The notes beneath the pieces are model-generated. The model was not told where the DNA came from. It was given only the letters and a program-made list of their open reading frames with translations, and made no database searches. From Candidatus Paracaedibacter symbiosus (GTDB lineage: Bacteria; Pseudomonadota; Alphaproteobacteria; Paracaedibacterales; Paracaedibacteraceae), in NCBI RefSeq assembly GCF_000757605.1, contig NZ_JQAK01000001.1:62001-126000 (forward strand): 64,000 nucleotides of DNA. Reading direction: 5' to 3'. The position numbers and the translations under genes were made by a program. Positions within the stretch are counted from its first letter, which is position 1. Each line of letters starts with the position of its first letter. This document shows positions 1-9,206 of the stretch, in pieces.

Positions 1-1749
1 AGAGCCAATAAAGTTATTCATGATTCGGCGAAAAAAGAGCTTGTTTACCATAACTTATTTATGGATTTTTGGGGAATTCCGGTTTTCTATACACCTTACT
101 TTTTCCACCCTGATCCAAGTGTCAAGCGCAAGACCGGTTTATTGACACCTACATTTGGGAGTAGTGGTGATTTTGGCTTTATCTTTGCACAACCATTTTT
201 CTGGGATATCAGCCCAAACAGTGATTTAACCCTTTACCCTATATATACAAGCAAAGAAGGGCCAATCATTGGTGGAGAGTATCGTCATCTTTATTCTTCT
301 GCAGATATGCGAATTAACGCCAGTTTTACGGGCGACAGCCACAATCATAACGCCCAAGCCAACAACCCCAATGCTTATCGCGTCCCAGGAAAGCATCGTT
401 GGCATGCTTTCTTTGATACTAGGGTTGAGGTAACACCAGACGTTCTCTTTACGGCAAAGATTCGTCGGGCGAGTGATTTAACTTATCTTAGACGCTACCC
501 AATTACGATTGGCAATACATCACCAATAGAATTACAGACAGCCTTAACCTCTACTTTGGCCCTAGAGCGGTTTAAAGATACAAGCTATGGTGTCGTCCGT
601 AGCTATGTTTTTCAGGCAGATAATCCTAAAGTGGTGCCGTATATTTACCCAGTCATCGACTACAATTTTGAGACAATGCCTGGGGATTTAGGGGAAACGT
701 ATGGCTTTAATGTCAATATGTTGAATTTAAGTCGTCAATCAAGTATCCCTGGTCAGGTTGCCAGAAAGATGAGTCGTGGCTCTTTGGACCTTTATGGCCA
801 AGTCCCATATGTTTCCAATTGGGGTGATGTCTGGCAATTAAAGGCAAGAATGCGGGGGGATATCTATACAATTAACGGGTATCAGGTAACTCCCACCGAT
901 GATCCTTATCATGAATTTAGGCGCCGTCTATTTCCCCAAGTTTCTTTAAATTGGCGTTATCCTTTAGTGAAGTTCTTCGATTCTTCACAGTGGATCCTTG
1001 AACCCGCAGCGATGATTGTCACAGGAACACAAGCGGGGAACTCTATTGATATTCCCAACGAAGATACCCCTTTTGTTACCTTGGATACGACAAACCTTTA
1101 TATGATGAACCGTTTCTATGGGGTGGACCGTGTTGATACTGGGAATAGAGCTGTTTACGGTTTCCATTCGCGTAATTACTTTAGAGATCAAAAACATATC
1201 TTCTTGTTTTTAGGCCAAATCCAGCGATTAGATCATAAAACAGCACTCCCATATTCATCTGGTGAAGATAATGACGGCTCTGGCATTGTTGGTAAAATTG
1301 ATTTTAAACCGCATCAACTTATTCAGCTACAATCCAGGTTTATTACGGGCAAAAAACAATTTAGATTTGATGTTGCTGAATCTTCTGTAGGATTAAATTT
1401 CAACTATTTAACCTTAAATGTTAGCCATATTTATTATGGTTCAAGGTATTCAACTTCAAAGAAAACAAGCTCACAAATGAATTGGGGGATAACAACTGCT
1501 AGATATAAAGATGTCACTTTAACTTATGGGGAAATTCGTAACCTAAGACCTGAAGTGAATGATGTTAGAGTACTATCAAGAAGCGTGATGTTAGCCCATG
1601 AGAATGAGTGTTTGAAAACAACTTTATCAGTGGTCCGTTTAGGCTATAGCGATCGCGACCTTCGCCCCGATACCAGAGTAATGTTACAATTAACATTTAA
1701 AAACTTAGGTACAGTGATGCCTCTTAATATTAACGGCTTCCAGAATTAA
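1..1749 (+). CDS. lptD: LPS-assembly protein LptD, C-terminal part (5' end outside window)
   Basis: The reading frame is open from base 1, so the visible 582 codons are the end of a longer gene; the ATG at 61 is internal. LptD is the outer-membrane beta-barrel that, with the lipoprotein LptE, inserts lipopolysaccharide into the outer leaflet. The sequence from about position 40 (HNLFMDFWGIPVFYTPYF, then RKTGLLTPTFG) is the typical junction between the OstA-like periplasmic jellyroll and the barrel. It is followed by alternating aromatic-rich strands and ends in a beta-strand, as expected for the barrel. LptD proteins are usually about 750-800 residues, so roughly a quarter is missing upstream. 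No surA or pdxA follows, although they often do in this class. Confidence 0.93.
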   Translation, partial: RANKVIHDSAKKELVYHNLFMDFWGIPVFYTPYFFHPDPSVKRKTGLLTPTFGSSGDFGFIFAQPFFWDISPNSDLTLYPIYTSKEGPIIGGEYRHLYSSADMRINASFTGDSHNHNAQANNPNAYRVPGKHRWHAFFDTRVEVTPDVLFTAKIRRASDLTYLRRYPITIGNTSPIELQTALTSTLALERFKDTSYGVVRSYVFQADNPKVVPYIYPVIDYNFETMPGDLGETYGFNVNMLNLSRQSSIPGQVARKMSRGSLDLYGQVPYVSNWGDVWQLKARMRGDIYTINGYQVTPTDDPYHEFRRRLFPQVSLNWRYPLVKFFDSSQWILEPAAMIVTGTQAGNSIDIPNEDTPFVTLDTTNLYMMNRFYGVDRVDTGNRAVYGFHSRNYFRDQKHIFLFLGQIQRLDHKTALPYSSGEDNDGSGIVGKIDFKPHQLIQLQSRFITGKKQFRFDVAESSVGLNFNYLTLNVSHIYYGSRYSTSKKTSSQMNWGITTARYKDVTLTYGEIRNLRPEVNDVRVLSRSVMLAHENECLKTTLSVVRLGYSDRDLRPDTRVMLQLTFKNLGTVMPLNINGFQN

Positions 1750-2135
1750 TGGTGTTAAGGTTGTGTCTTCTTGACCCGATGCTTTGCTATTCAGTAAACG
1801 GTGCAGACGTGGTCAAAGAGGATGATAACCTTCAAGTGCTTTCATCCGTTACAAGGGCCTCAGATACCTAGACAAAATTTACGATTATTGAAGAATATAA
1901 CTCCCCGCGCCTCACATAGAGAGTTTATAAGTGGAAGTAACGAGCTTTTTCATCTTTTTACAGGAGATACTTGTCGTCGAAGAAATCAGTCAATGATCTA
2001 AGCGGGAAGATAGTTTTTTTCTTGTAGGCTGCGTCATCCTCCTAAAAATTTTTAAGGTGTGGATGCCATTTTAGGGCTAGGTTGAGAGGTGAATGAGTAG
2101 GGTATCTTCATTTCATTCACCATTTCACAGGAAAT
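1750..2135. other. Intergenic stretch between lptD and holC (convergent)
   Basis: No supported gene. A 66-codon open frame at 1801-2001 has no recognisable content and no good ribosome binding site. The stretch holds a fragment starting GCGTCATCCTCC near 2030, which resembles the start of other intergenic repeats in the window, and a 9-bp inverted repeat at 2088-2121. Confidence 0.5.
2088..2121. repeat. Inverted repeat between convergent lptD and holC
   Basis: GGTGAATGA at 2088-2096 is repeated inverted as TCATTCACC at 2113-2121, with a 16-base loop. Neither side has a run of T, so it is not a canonical intrinsic terminator. It may still act as a shared transcript end for the convergent genes. 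Confidence 0.5.
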
Positions 2136-2570
2136 TTAAATTGTTTCCCAGGCACCGGTCTCACTTTGGCGCCAAAAAGCCATGGGAAATCCTGCATTTT
2201 TATATTTAGTATAACGATCTCTTGCCCTTTTGAGACTGAGCTCGTCATTGCCATCAAATACATCTAGACATTTCTCAAACTCTGAGCTTTCAACGTAGGC
2301 CCCATTCGTGATAATGACTAAAGTAGCTTCATTCACATTTTTTAGTTCTGTGGTCAACCAAATGGGTTGATGTTTAGGATCGCCTTCATAACCGTGCGGA
2401 ACAAAAGCGCCAGGAGAAAAGGTCCATAAAACGGTATTTAATGCTTCAACACGTTCTTGGCTCTCACAAACAATAAGGACACGGTAACCTCCTTGGTAAA
2501 TTTTTTCAACCAGTTTAGGGAGTGCTTTTTCTAACGGTGTTTTCAATAGCTGATAAAATGAAACTTCCAT
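2136..2570 (-). CDS. holC: DNA polymerase III chi subunit
   Basis: This 144-residue protein matches the HolC family in length and layout. It starts with MEVSFYQLLKTPLEKALPKL, followed by the Rossmann-like strand RVLIVCES, then a segment containing LNTVLWTF and PHG, and a strand around PIWLTT. Chi is part of the clamp-loader complex and binds single-stranded-DNA-binding protein. The gene sits 57 bases downstream of pepA on the same strand, an arrangement (pepA-holC) common in Proteobacteria. A hairpin with a T tract lies between them, so transcription may be partly separated. Confidence 0.9.
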   Translation of the reverse strand: MEVSFYQLLKTPLEKALPKLVEKIYQGGYRVLIVCESQERVEALNTVLWTFSPGAFVPHGYEGDPKHQPIWLTTELKNVNEATLVIITNGAYVESSEFEKCLDVFDGNDELSLKRARDRYTKYKNAGFPMAFWRQSETGAWETI

Positions 2571-2582
2571 AATGCCCTATCG

Positions 2583-2626
2583 CAAAAAATTTTCCCCCTG
2601 AGACCAAGTTTCAAGGGGAAGGGGGA
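2583..2626 (-). terminator. Rho-independent terminator after pepA
   Basis: On the minus strand TCCCCCT (2626-2620) pairs with AGGGGGA (2599-2593), followed by AAATTTTTTGC. It lies directly after the pepA stop and before holC, so it may attenuate holC expression rather than end the operon fully. Confidence 0.65.
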
Positions 2627-2627
2627 G

Positions 2628-4121
2628 TTAGTGTTCGTAGTGCGTTGCAACAAAATGATTCAAAAGCCTGACACCAAAAGCAGTTGCGCCAGCTTGGGCC
2701 AGGGACCCACCTTTTTTATTCCAGGATGTCCCCGCGATATCAAGGTGAGCCCAAGTTGTCTTGTTAACAAAGCGTTGCAAGAATTGGGCGGCGGTAATGC
2801 TGCCAGCACCCCGACCAGAGCCGATGTTTTTCATATCAGCAACGACAGAATCGATGTCTTTGTCATAAGCTTTTGCCAAGGGGAGGCGCCACAATTTTTC
2901 ACCTGTTGCTAGGCCGCAGTCAGCCAGATTATTGGCAAGTTCATCACTGTTTGAGAAGAGTCCTGCATGTTCATTGCCAAGAGAAATAATGATTGCTCCC
3001 GTTAATGTGGCCAAATCAATCATCGTCTTTGGTTTAAATCGGTCTTGAGTGTACCATAAAGCGTCAGCCAAAACCAGGCGACCTTCGGCATCTGTATTAA
3101 GGATCTCGATAGTTTGCCCGGATAAGGATTTCACAATGTCACCGGGGCGTTGTGCTGAGCCAGAAGGCATGTTTTCCACAAGACCCATGACACCAATAGC
3201 ATTCACTTTTGCTTTTCTTCCCGCAAGAGCACGCATTAATCCTAAAACAACGCCAGCACCTGCCATATCCCACTTCATTTCATCCATATCGCCAGCAGGC
3301 TTAATGGAGATTCCACCCGTATCAAAAGTAACTCCTTTGCCCACGAAAGCGATAGGATCCGCGTCTTTTTTACCACCTTCCCAATGCATCACAACCATGT
3401 GCGATTCTTTTTCGCTGCCAAGACCCACGCCCAGGAGAGCGTTTAATCCCAATTTTTTTAGATCTTTTTCATCAAAAATTTCAACCCTAACACCGAGCTT
3501 TTCAAGTTCTTTGGCTCTTTCAGCGAGTGTTTTTGGATAGATAACATTTGGAGGTTCGGAGACAACGTGACGCGTCAAAAAGACCCCTTCTGAGATTTCT
3601 TCAAGTGTTTTAAAATCTGCTTTTGCTGCGGCGGTATCGTCAGTAATAAATTCCCACCTTTTTGTCTGGCAACGGTCAGATTTTTCAAGCTGTGTGCGAT
3701 AATCATCAAAGCACCATGATTTCAACAATACACCATTGGCAATAAGAGCAGGAGCGACAAGATCTTTCACATTCGCCTTAATCTCTGAAGTGACAATTGT
3801 CGCGTACTTTTCCTGGGAGTTGCCTAGAGAGGTGTGAATTTTTGCCCCTAAAGTTTCAATATCTTGGGCGGATAATGGTTTTTCTGCATCCACACCAATT
3901 ACAATCACTTCAGAAAAAGGGAGCCCTGCTGGCTGTGGAAGCTTAACAATACTTCCCTTTTTAAAGGAAAAAGAGTCAGCTCCGAGGATTTTTCTAACTT
4001 GACCATTTAATTTTTGGTCAATGTCTTTGGTTATCCCGTTAAGGGTTGTGCTGGATTGTAAAAGAACAAGAACGCCTGAATCGTGGCTAATTTTATCGTT
4101 AAAGCTAATGCGCATTTTCAT
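2628..4121 (-). CDS. pepA: Leucyl aminopeptidase (M17)
   Basis: This 497-residue cytosolic aminopeptidase removes N-terminal residues and uses two metal ions. The M17 signature NTDAEGRL is at residues 342-349 and the metal/active-site stretch GKGVTFDTGG at 261-270, followed by a conserved region containing MKWDMAGAG. The N-terminal 170 residues form the less conserved hexamerisation domain. The start could be residue 1 or the second methionine (MRISF) two codons later. Length is normal for the family. It is followed by a hairpin and then holC. Confidence 0.95.
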   Translation of the reverse strand: MKMRISFNDKISHDSGVLVLLQSSTTLNGITKDIDQKLNGQVRKILGADSFSFKKGSIVKLPQPAGLPFSEVIVIGVDAEKPLSAQDIETLGAKIHTSLGNSQEKYATIVTSEIKANVKDLVAPALIANGVLLKSWCFDDYRTQLEKSDRCQTKRWEFITDDTAAAKADFKTLEEISEGVFLTRHVVSEPPNVIYPKTLAERAKELEKLGVRVEIFDEKDLKKLGLNALLGVGLGSEKESHMVVMHWEGGKKDADPIAFVGKGVTFDTGGISIKPAGDMDEMKWDMAGAGVVLGLMRALAGRKAKVNAIGVMGLVENMPSGSAQRPGDIVKSLSGQTIEILNTDAEGRLVLADALWYTQDRFKPKTMIDLATLTGAIIISLGNEHAGLFSNSDELANNLADCGLATGEKLWRLPLAKAYDKDIDSVVADMKNIGSGRGAGSITAAQFLQRFVNKTTWAHLDIAGTSWNKKGGSLAQAGATAFGVRLLNHFVATHYEH

Positions 4122-4370
4122 CCCACGTTATTTTGAAATCTAATATTTAATTTTACTTTATTTTGAAATGATTTTAAAGGGAATACAAGGGTTGATTTTG
4201 TTAAAAGAGGCTCCTGCTGATCTTTACGAAGAGTAAATGGTGTGATGGGATAGACACGTTGTTGCATAAATATCACTGTAAAACGCGGATATTACTTTAT
4301 ATTATAAGGGATAAGCATTATTAATTATTAAAGGGACTCTAATGTATTAATATTTGGATCAGGCTGTAAA

Positions 4371-5363
4371 ATGTTTTTGGGGCGTAGTTTAGGACTGTTT
4401 TTATCAATGAGTGTTGCTGTACAGGCAAATAATGGCGAGGGATATCTTAGTTCTATTAAAAAATTTTTTAATCAATATCTTCAGGTAAATTCCTCGCCGG
4501 TTAATTCTAGCAAAGAAAAAATTGCAGGAATGACTTTTCCTGCTCAAAATAAGCCAAAAAATGACGCAATACCTCAAAACTCAGGTGATTCTCAATCAAA
4601 AGAGAAAACTGTTCCTCAGAATCCAGCTGCTATCATTTTACCCCACATAGCCACCTACAAAATTTCGCTTGATAAAGGCTCCGTCAATGATGACATTGAC
4701 GATGCAAATGGATTTATGACAATTAAAATTTTTGATACGGGTGATGGTTGGGTGTTTGAGCAAAACTCAAGTCTGATTATTTATTCAACCTCCGGCGAAG
4801 GGGAGCAAGTTAACACCAATGTCGCAACTTGGCAGGATTATGCCGGTAATCATTATCGCTTTAATTCTCGCACGTTAAGGAATGGCCAAGAAGAGGATGT
4901 CATTCGTGGGGAGGCTCATAAGGGCGCAGAAAAAGCCCCTGGAAAAGTGATTTATCATTTGCCAAATTATGCAGAAATGGACATTCCCCATGAAACAATT
5001 TTTCCTTTACATCATTTAATTAATGCAGTTCAAAAGGCAATGCTTGGAAATTCTGTCGTCTCAAACATTGTCTTTGATGGGAGTGCTGAAACGCAAGAAG
5101 CAGTGGCGGTGAACACGGTGATTACCCCTGCAAAAGAATCAAAGCTCAATATTATTAGTGATAAACCGCTGCCTGCAGATTTAAACAAAGTTTGGTCAAT
5201 GAAATTAGGGGTTTATCCATTGAATAGTAAAAGCCCTGACCCAGATTATGAAATCAAGCAGGATGTCTTAAATCACGGTATTATTAAAAATATGACGCTT
5301 GATTACGGGACTTTCCAGGTCATTGCCACGTTGGATAAAATTGAGTTTTTTACTTCAAACTAA
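4371..5363 (+). CDS. eipB: EipB-family periplasmic protein (DUF1849)
   Basis: A 330-residue exported protein. Residues 1-20 (MFLGRSLGLFLSMSVAVQAN) read as a signal peptide. A low-complexity linker rich in N, S, K and Q runs to about 90. The EipB core then begins with ATYKISLDKGSV and continues through GFMTIKIFD, DGWVFEQ, the strand HYRFNSRTLRNGQEED, the PHETIFPLHHL segment and IVFDGSAE. EipB is an envelope-integrity factor of alphaproteobacteria with a beta-spiral fold in the periplasm. The whole protein has no cysteine, whereas family members such as the Brucella one have a conserved disulfide (recalled from published work, not checked here). The linker before the core also looks long. Confidence 0.75.
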   Translation: MFLGRSLGLFLSMSVAVQANNGEGYLSSIKKFFNQYLQVNSSPVNSSKEKIAGMTFPAQNKPKNDAIPQNSGDSQSKEKTVPQNPAAIILPHIATYKISLDKGSVNDDIDDANGFMTIKIFDTGDGWVFEQNSSLIIYSTSGEGEQVNTNVATWQDYAGNHYRFNSRTLRNGQEEDVIRGEAHKGAEKAPGKVIYHLPNYAEMDIPHETIFPLHHLINAVQKAMLGNSVVSNIVFDGSAETQEAVAVNTVITPAKESKLNIISDKPLPADLNKVWSMKLGVYPLNSKSPDPDYEIKQDVLNHGIIKNMTLDYGTFQVIATLDKIEFFTSN

Positions 5364-5475
5364 GGGAGAGCTCTGTGCGCCTGATTTTATCAAATCTCCT
5401 TTGGCTTTTTTTAGCTAAATATGTCTCAATACCCTCTTTAAGCAGAAGAGAGGGGAGAGAAGCTAGAGATCAAAG

Positions 5476-5718
5476 ATGACAGGAATCGTCAAAAAATCCA
5501 TCAATCTCTCAGGTCATCTCACCAGTATTTCCCTTGAGCCGGAATTTTGGGATGCTTTAAAAAAAATTGCTATAGAAGAAGGGCTGTCATTGAGAGCGCT
5601 TGTCCAACATATAGATCATGATCGGCTGAAGAGCGATTCAATTTATAACCTTTCCAGCGCTATTCGGGTTTTTGTCTTAGGTTATTATAGTAAACTAAGC
5701 GCCAAGCTGGTCCTATAA
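5476..5718 (+). CDS. Ribbon-helix-helix domain protein
   Basis: An 80-residue protein with the layout of the alphaproteobacterial RHH family: a strand KKSINLSGHLTSISLEPEFW, helix ALKKIAIEEGLSLRALVQHI, then a helix SSAIRVFVLGYYSKL. Family members are probably DNA-binding dimers; the target is not visible from the sequence. The gene starts 112 bases after the eipB homologue on the same strand, so co-transcription is possible. Confidence 0.7.
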   Translation: MTGIVKKSINLSGHLTSISLEPEFWDALKKIAIEEGLSLRALVQHIDHDRLKSDSIYNLSSAIRVFVLGYYSKLSAKLVL

Positions 5719-6045
5719 AAAATCAAATTTCCAATTAAAATTACAGTAATTACTTGATTTTATTTTCTTTTATATTACGCTTCAGGTTCTGCAACCTAGG
5801 CGCTACCCTCTCTATTACTCGGCGACAGAGCCTGCTCTCTTTATAGAAACCCCACCATTTACGTCATTTATGAATGAGTGTCGTGAGGTAATTTGCCAAA
5901 ACCATAAACTCACAAATGAATGTAATATAATTCTCTTAAAAAAATTAAAAATGAAATTAATAAGTTATTGTGGAACGTAGAGTATAATAATATTGTTGTG
6001 TCATGGAGTTTTGCAAAAAAAATAGTAATCAATATGGTGGCTTTT

Positions 6046-6525
6046 ATGGAAGTTTTAAATATTTTCCTCATTCTTCTGGGAATTTGTGGTTCATGCAGTG
6101 GGGCGGAAAAGGGGACTGATACACTTTCTTTTTCCGAAAATTCAAGGAATGGAAGGAGAATGACAGTAGTTGCGCATACAAATCTCAGTGTCGAAAATAG
6201 CGTCGCGCTGTTAAACCAAAAAATTGAGAAGCAGCAAGAGTCGATTGCAGCATTACAAGAAGAAAATAAAGTGCACAAAACAGAGATTAAAGAATTACAG
6301 CTTGTTATGGCAATATTAGGAAATAAACAGCCAGTATACCGAAAATTAATACCGGCCGACGTTGTTGCATGGCTTTCCTTTGGTGTGGCGATTGTCTATA
6401 CCTCCCAAGTTTATGATGGGAATGTGATAATAGCAATAACAGCTTTTTTACCGACTTTAATGTCTTTTTATTGGGTATTAAAGAATATTCGTGAGCAGGC
6501 CAGCGTGGCAACACACCAAAATTAG
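6046..6525 (+). CDS. Small coiled-coil membrane protein, unrecognised
   Basis: I do not recognise this gene. The ATG at 6046 is preferred because GGTGG lies five bases upstream; ATGs at 6034 and 5968 in the same frame are alternatives. The 159-residue product starts with a hydrophobic segment (MEVLNIFLILLGICGSC) that could be a signal peptide or anchor. A polar stretch follows, then a coiled coil (VALLNQKIEKQQESIAALQEE and about 20 more residues), then two hydrophobic helices near the C terminus (VVAWLSFGVAIVYTS and VIIAITAFLPTLMSFYWVL). It stops 23 bases before the 774-residue gene with no terminator between, which suggests a two-gene operon. Confidence 0.6.
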   Translation: MEVLNIFLILLGICGSCSGAEKGTDTLSFSENSRNGRRMTVVAHTNLSVENSVALLNQKIEKQQESIAALQEENKVHKTEIKELQLVMAILGNKQPVYRKLIPADVVAWLSFGVAIVYTSQVYDGNVIIAITAFLPTLMSFYWVLKNIREQASVATHQN

Positions 6526-6548
6526 ACCGTTTTGAAAAGGAAAGATGT

Positions 6549-8873
6549 ATGACCGATAAAACTTCTTTTGTTTTTCATTTGCTCTCGCCGCTCCTATCTG
6601 TAGAGCAGTTTCCCGTCACTGAACTTGCCCCCCCACCGCAAAGGCGTATCGTTGCAGAATATGAAGCTTTAATCCCTGTTCCAGATTCAGTTTTTGCTAG
6701 AGCCTCGTACAGTGAGGCGAAGAAGCTATATGCAAAATTGTTGTTTAATGACCCATGGATTGATGGTGGACATGGCGACAAAAATACATCCTGGTATGAG
6801 ATGTTGACGGAAATACTCAATGGTAAACTTATTAATTTAGAGGAAAAACTTTATAAAAAGTTAGAAAATAAATATCGCAAAGAAGTCGATGAGGTTGATC
6901 AAGCAACTCTAAGCCAATTTTATTCCATTGGCCATTGGGTTTATAAAAAATATGGCCCAGCGATTAGTCGCAAATGTGTGGAAGGCAAATTTGTTTCTTT
7001 GAACGAGCAAGGAAATTACAAAGCTGCAGCTAATTTTGCCTGGAAACATATGTGGCAGTTAAATGATAGTTCACTTGCTCATCGATCTTTTATTGCGTCT
7101 ATCCAAGGGACACCATTATTAGCTTCTCATACACAAGGGGCACAAGAGAAGATTGATGTGAATGAAAAAATGCTAAAAATCTGGCAGCTCCGATGGGAGG
7201 AGTCCCGCAAAATGGATGCTTTTATAACCTATTTTCGTGATTACCAATTTATTTGGCAGCAATTAGTGAGGGATCCGAAGCTTGCTGAAAATATAACAGA
7301 AAATGCTATGCAAAAATATCCTTCGATTGTCGAGAAAGCTAAGCTTGCTAATCTAATAGCGGAACTTAACGCCTCTTATTTGAATATGATGCTGCAGACA
7401 AAACAACAGTCAACCTTTTCTAAGTATGCCCAGGATGGATTAAATTATGTGGCGCATAAAATTTCACTCTTCAGTGGAGAAATAAAGGAGCCAAGACACT
7501 GGGATGAGTTAAAGATTATAGCAGAGCGTTATATCGAGAAAACGATGCAGAACTTGCCTCAAACCTATCAGCAAAAGTTTACACCAGAAGAAGCTTTTAA
7601 AACATATATTCAGGCTGTTGAAGAAGATCGATTTATTTATGCAAAATGGTTAACCCAAACGATTGTTAGTGAAGTGTCTGGTGATAATTTACAAACTAGC
7701 GATAAATTGCCCACTGGATCTCGCTTTAATTGGCAGACAGAAAAGACAAGTTTTGATAATTATCGCAGATCAGTGATGCAGTTATTAGAAATCTATGAGC
7801 ATGTGGGAAGTATTATGCAAACTATCATGCAGCTTCAGACTGAGGTCTTTAAAATTGCTGATTTTACAGAGAAAAAGTTACCCAATCCATTTATGGATGC
7901 CCATGGTTTTATAAAACAGAGTTTTTTATTTTTGCGTGAGATTGATTCCTTGCGCATTCAAATGCGATTAGGGTATCTCAAAAAAATTAAAACGGACATT
8001 AATATTGCTGACATTGATTTGTTCTCACGTATTTCTAATAGTATGAATGCAAAATTGCACCGCTATTTTATGGAAGGAAATATTGTGGATAAAACAACTT
8101 CCTATCAAGAGACAAGCGAGATATTATTGCCGCAAATATTTATGAAGTTTGACTCAATTTTGAGTAGTTATGGGTGGTATCTTGAGCGATTAAAAGGAAA
8201 AGTGAAGGTGGCAACTTTGCAAGAAGAAGTAGCTCAACGTCAGCAGCAGTTCGCAGATAATAAAAGATTTTATCCCATTTTCTTTGATTTTGAGAAGCTA
8301 AAATCATATGTGGAGACAGCACAATACTCCGATCGAGCTCTCAATATTTTCTTGTACAATCTCAAGTATCAACTCAAAAATTCAAGAGGTCTAAAAATTA
8401 GCTTGTCGAAAGGAAATATTACAAAATTCATTGAGCAAATGCAACGTTTGAGTGGATATTACGACAGATTGATTCAGTTGAATAAAACAATTGCTTCCGA
8501 GCATCGTCATGCTCAAACAGTCAAGAAATTGCTCCAAAGTTGCTTTGGCACGAGGGCCGGATTGTATGACAGTTTTGTAAAATATTATATTTCGCAGCAA
8601 AATAGTCAAGAAAGCTTAACATTAGGGAGAGTGATTTCAAGTGCTGTACGCAAGGCAACTAGGGTTTGCTCCATAGGTCAAATCTCTGATCAAACACCTT
8701 CATATCCTGATGTGATTAAAGAAACAGAGGATACTATCCTTAATCTGGAAAAAGGAGTGAGTATCTTAGAAAACCTGTCTATTGGGCACAAAGATAAAAA
8801 AACGGCGCCTCAGCAAAGTCTCAATGATAGTGTAATTATTGATGATTATATGACAAAAATAGCCTCTTATTGA
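6549..8873 (+). CDS. Large helical protein of unknown function
   Basis: I do not recognise this 774-residue protein. It has no signal peptide, no membrane segment and no familiar catalytic motif. It reads as almost wholly alpha-helical, with many charged and aromatic residues and few glycines. It starts MTDKTSFVFHLLSPLLS; a purine-rich GAAAAGGAAAG precedes the ATG. Short heptad-like stretches occur (for example LNLEKGVSILENLSIG near the end), but no obvious tandem repeat. The base composition is AT-rich compared with the flanking core genes. The neighbour upstream is a small coiled-coil membrane protein, and a terminator overlaps the stop codon, so the pair forms a self-contained unit. A host-directed effector or cytoskeletal/structural role is possible but unsupported. 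Confidence 0.65.
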   Translation: MTDKTSFVFHLLSPLLSVEQFPVTELAPPPQRRIVAEYEALIPVPDSVFARASYSEAKKLYAKLLFNDPWIDGGHGDKNTSWYEMLTEILNGKLINLEEKLYKKLENKYRKEVDEVDQATLSQFYSIGHWVYKKYGPAISRKCVEGKFVSLNEQGNYKAAANFAWKHMWQLNDSSLAHRSFIASIQGTPLLASHTQGAQEKIDVNEKMLKIWQLRWEESRKMDAFITYFRDYQFIWQQLVRDPKLAENITENAMQKYPSIVEKAKLANLIAELNASYLNMMLQTKQQSTFSKYAQDGLNYVAHKISLFSGEIKEPRHWDELKIIAERYIEKTMQNLPQTYQQKFTPEEAFKTYIQAVEEDRFIYAKWLTQTIVSEVSGDNLQTSDKLPTGSRFNWQTEKTSFDNYRRSVMQLLEIYEHVGSIMQTIMQLQTEVFKIADFTEKKLPNPFMDAHGFIKQSFLFLREIDSLRIQMRLGYLKKIKTDINIADIDLFSRISNSMNAKLHRYFMEGNIVDKTTSYQETSEILLPQIFMKFDSILSSYGWYLERLKGKVKVATLQEEVAQRQQQFADNKRFYPIFFDFEKLKSYVETAQYSDRALNIFLYNLKYQLKNSRGLKISLSKGNITKFIEQMQRLSGYYDRLIQLNKTIASEHRHAQTVKKLLQSCFGTRAGLYDSFVKYYISQQNSQESLTLGRVISSAVRKATRVCSIGQISDQTPSYPDVIKETEDTILNLEKGVSILENLSIGHKDKKTAPQQSLNDSVIIDDYMTKIASY

Positions 8874-8887
8874 GGCTTTTTATATTC
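8862..8887 (+). terminator. Rho-independent terminator of the 6.0-8.9 kb cassette
   Basis: AGCCTC pairs with GAGGCT around a short TTATT loop, followed by TTTTTATA. The stem overlaps the final codons and stop of the 774-residue gene. Confidence 0.75.
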
Positions 8888-9206
8888 ACTAAAAAAAGGA
8901 AAAAACGCTTCACCGGACTGGCCTGCCATGTGATGGCCATAATCCCGTTTTTTTAAGGGGTTTAGGTATAATATTACTGTCGTTATCAACGTTTGTGCAT
9001 TTTTCGGCGTAGAGGCACGATCTCTGTTATGTCTTTCTCAATTTATCTGGCTCTAAGTCAAGAAGTAACTGTAAATCTCAGGCTGGCGAAAAATAGTCTG
9101 TTCTGCGTTTATTACTTGAGGTTGTATAGTAATGAGATTAATTATGTATTAATGCCGTATGCCAGTCCTCATTATTTATACTTCTTATTCTGATTGTTTT
9201 ACCTCT
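8878..9206. repeat. Intergenic stretch with a partial copy of the TIR repeat family
   Basis: There is no gene between the terminator and tgt. Bases about 8925-8970 (GGCCATAATCCCG, a T run, then GGGGTTTAGGTATAA) match the right end of the 32.7-kb repeat element. A loosely related A-rich left end lies near 8880-8908, so this is probably a shortened copy. Bases 8975-9206 hold small open frames without support. Confidence 0.45.

Noticed and set aside
1801-2001. 66-codon open frame after lptD
   Set aside because: No ribosome binding site, no family content, and several stops in the frames a surA-type remnant would need.
3049-3540. 163-codon open frame opposite pepA
   Set aside because: It is fully antisense to a conserved, certain gene and has skewed proline/serine content typical of a shadow frame.
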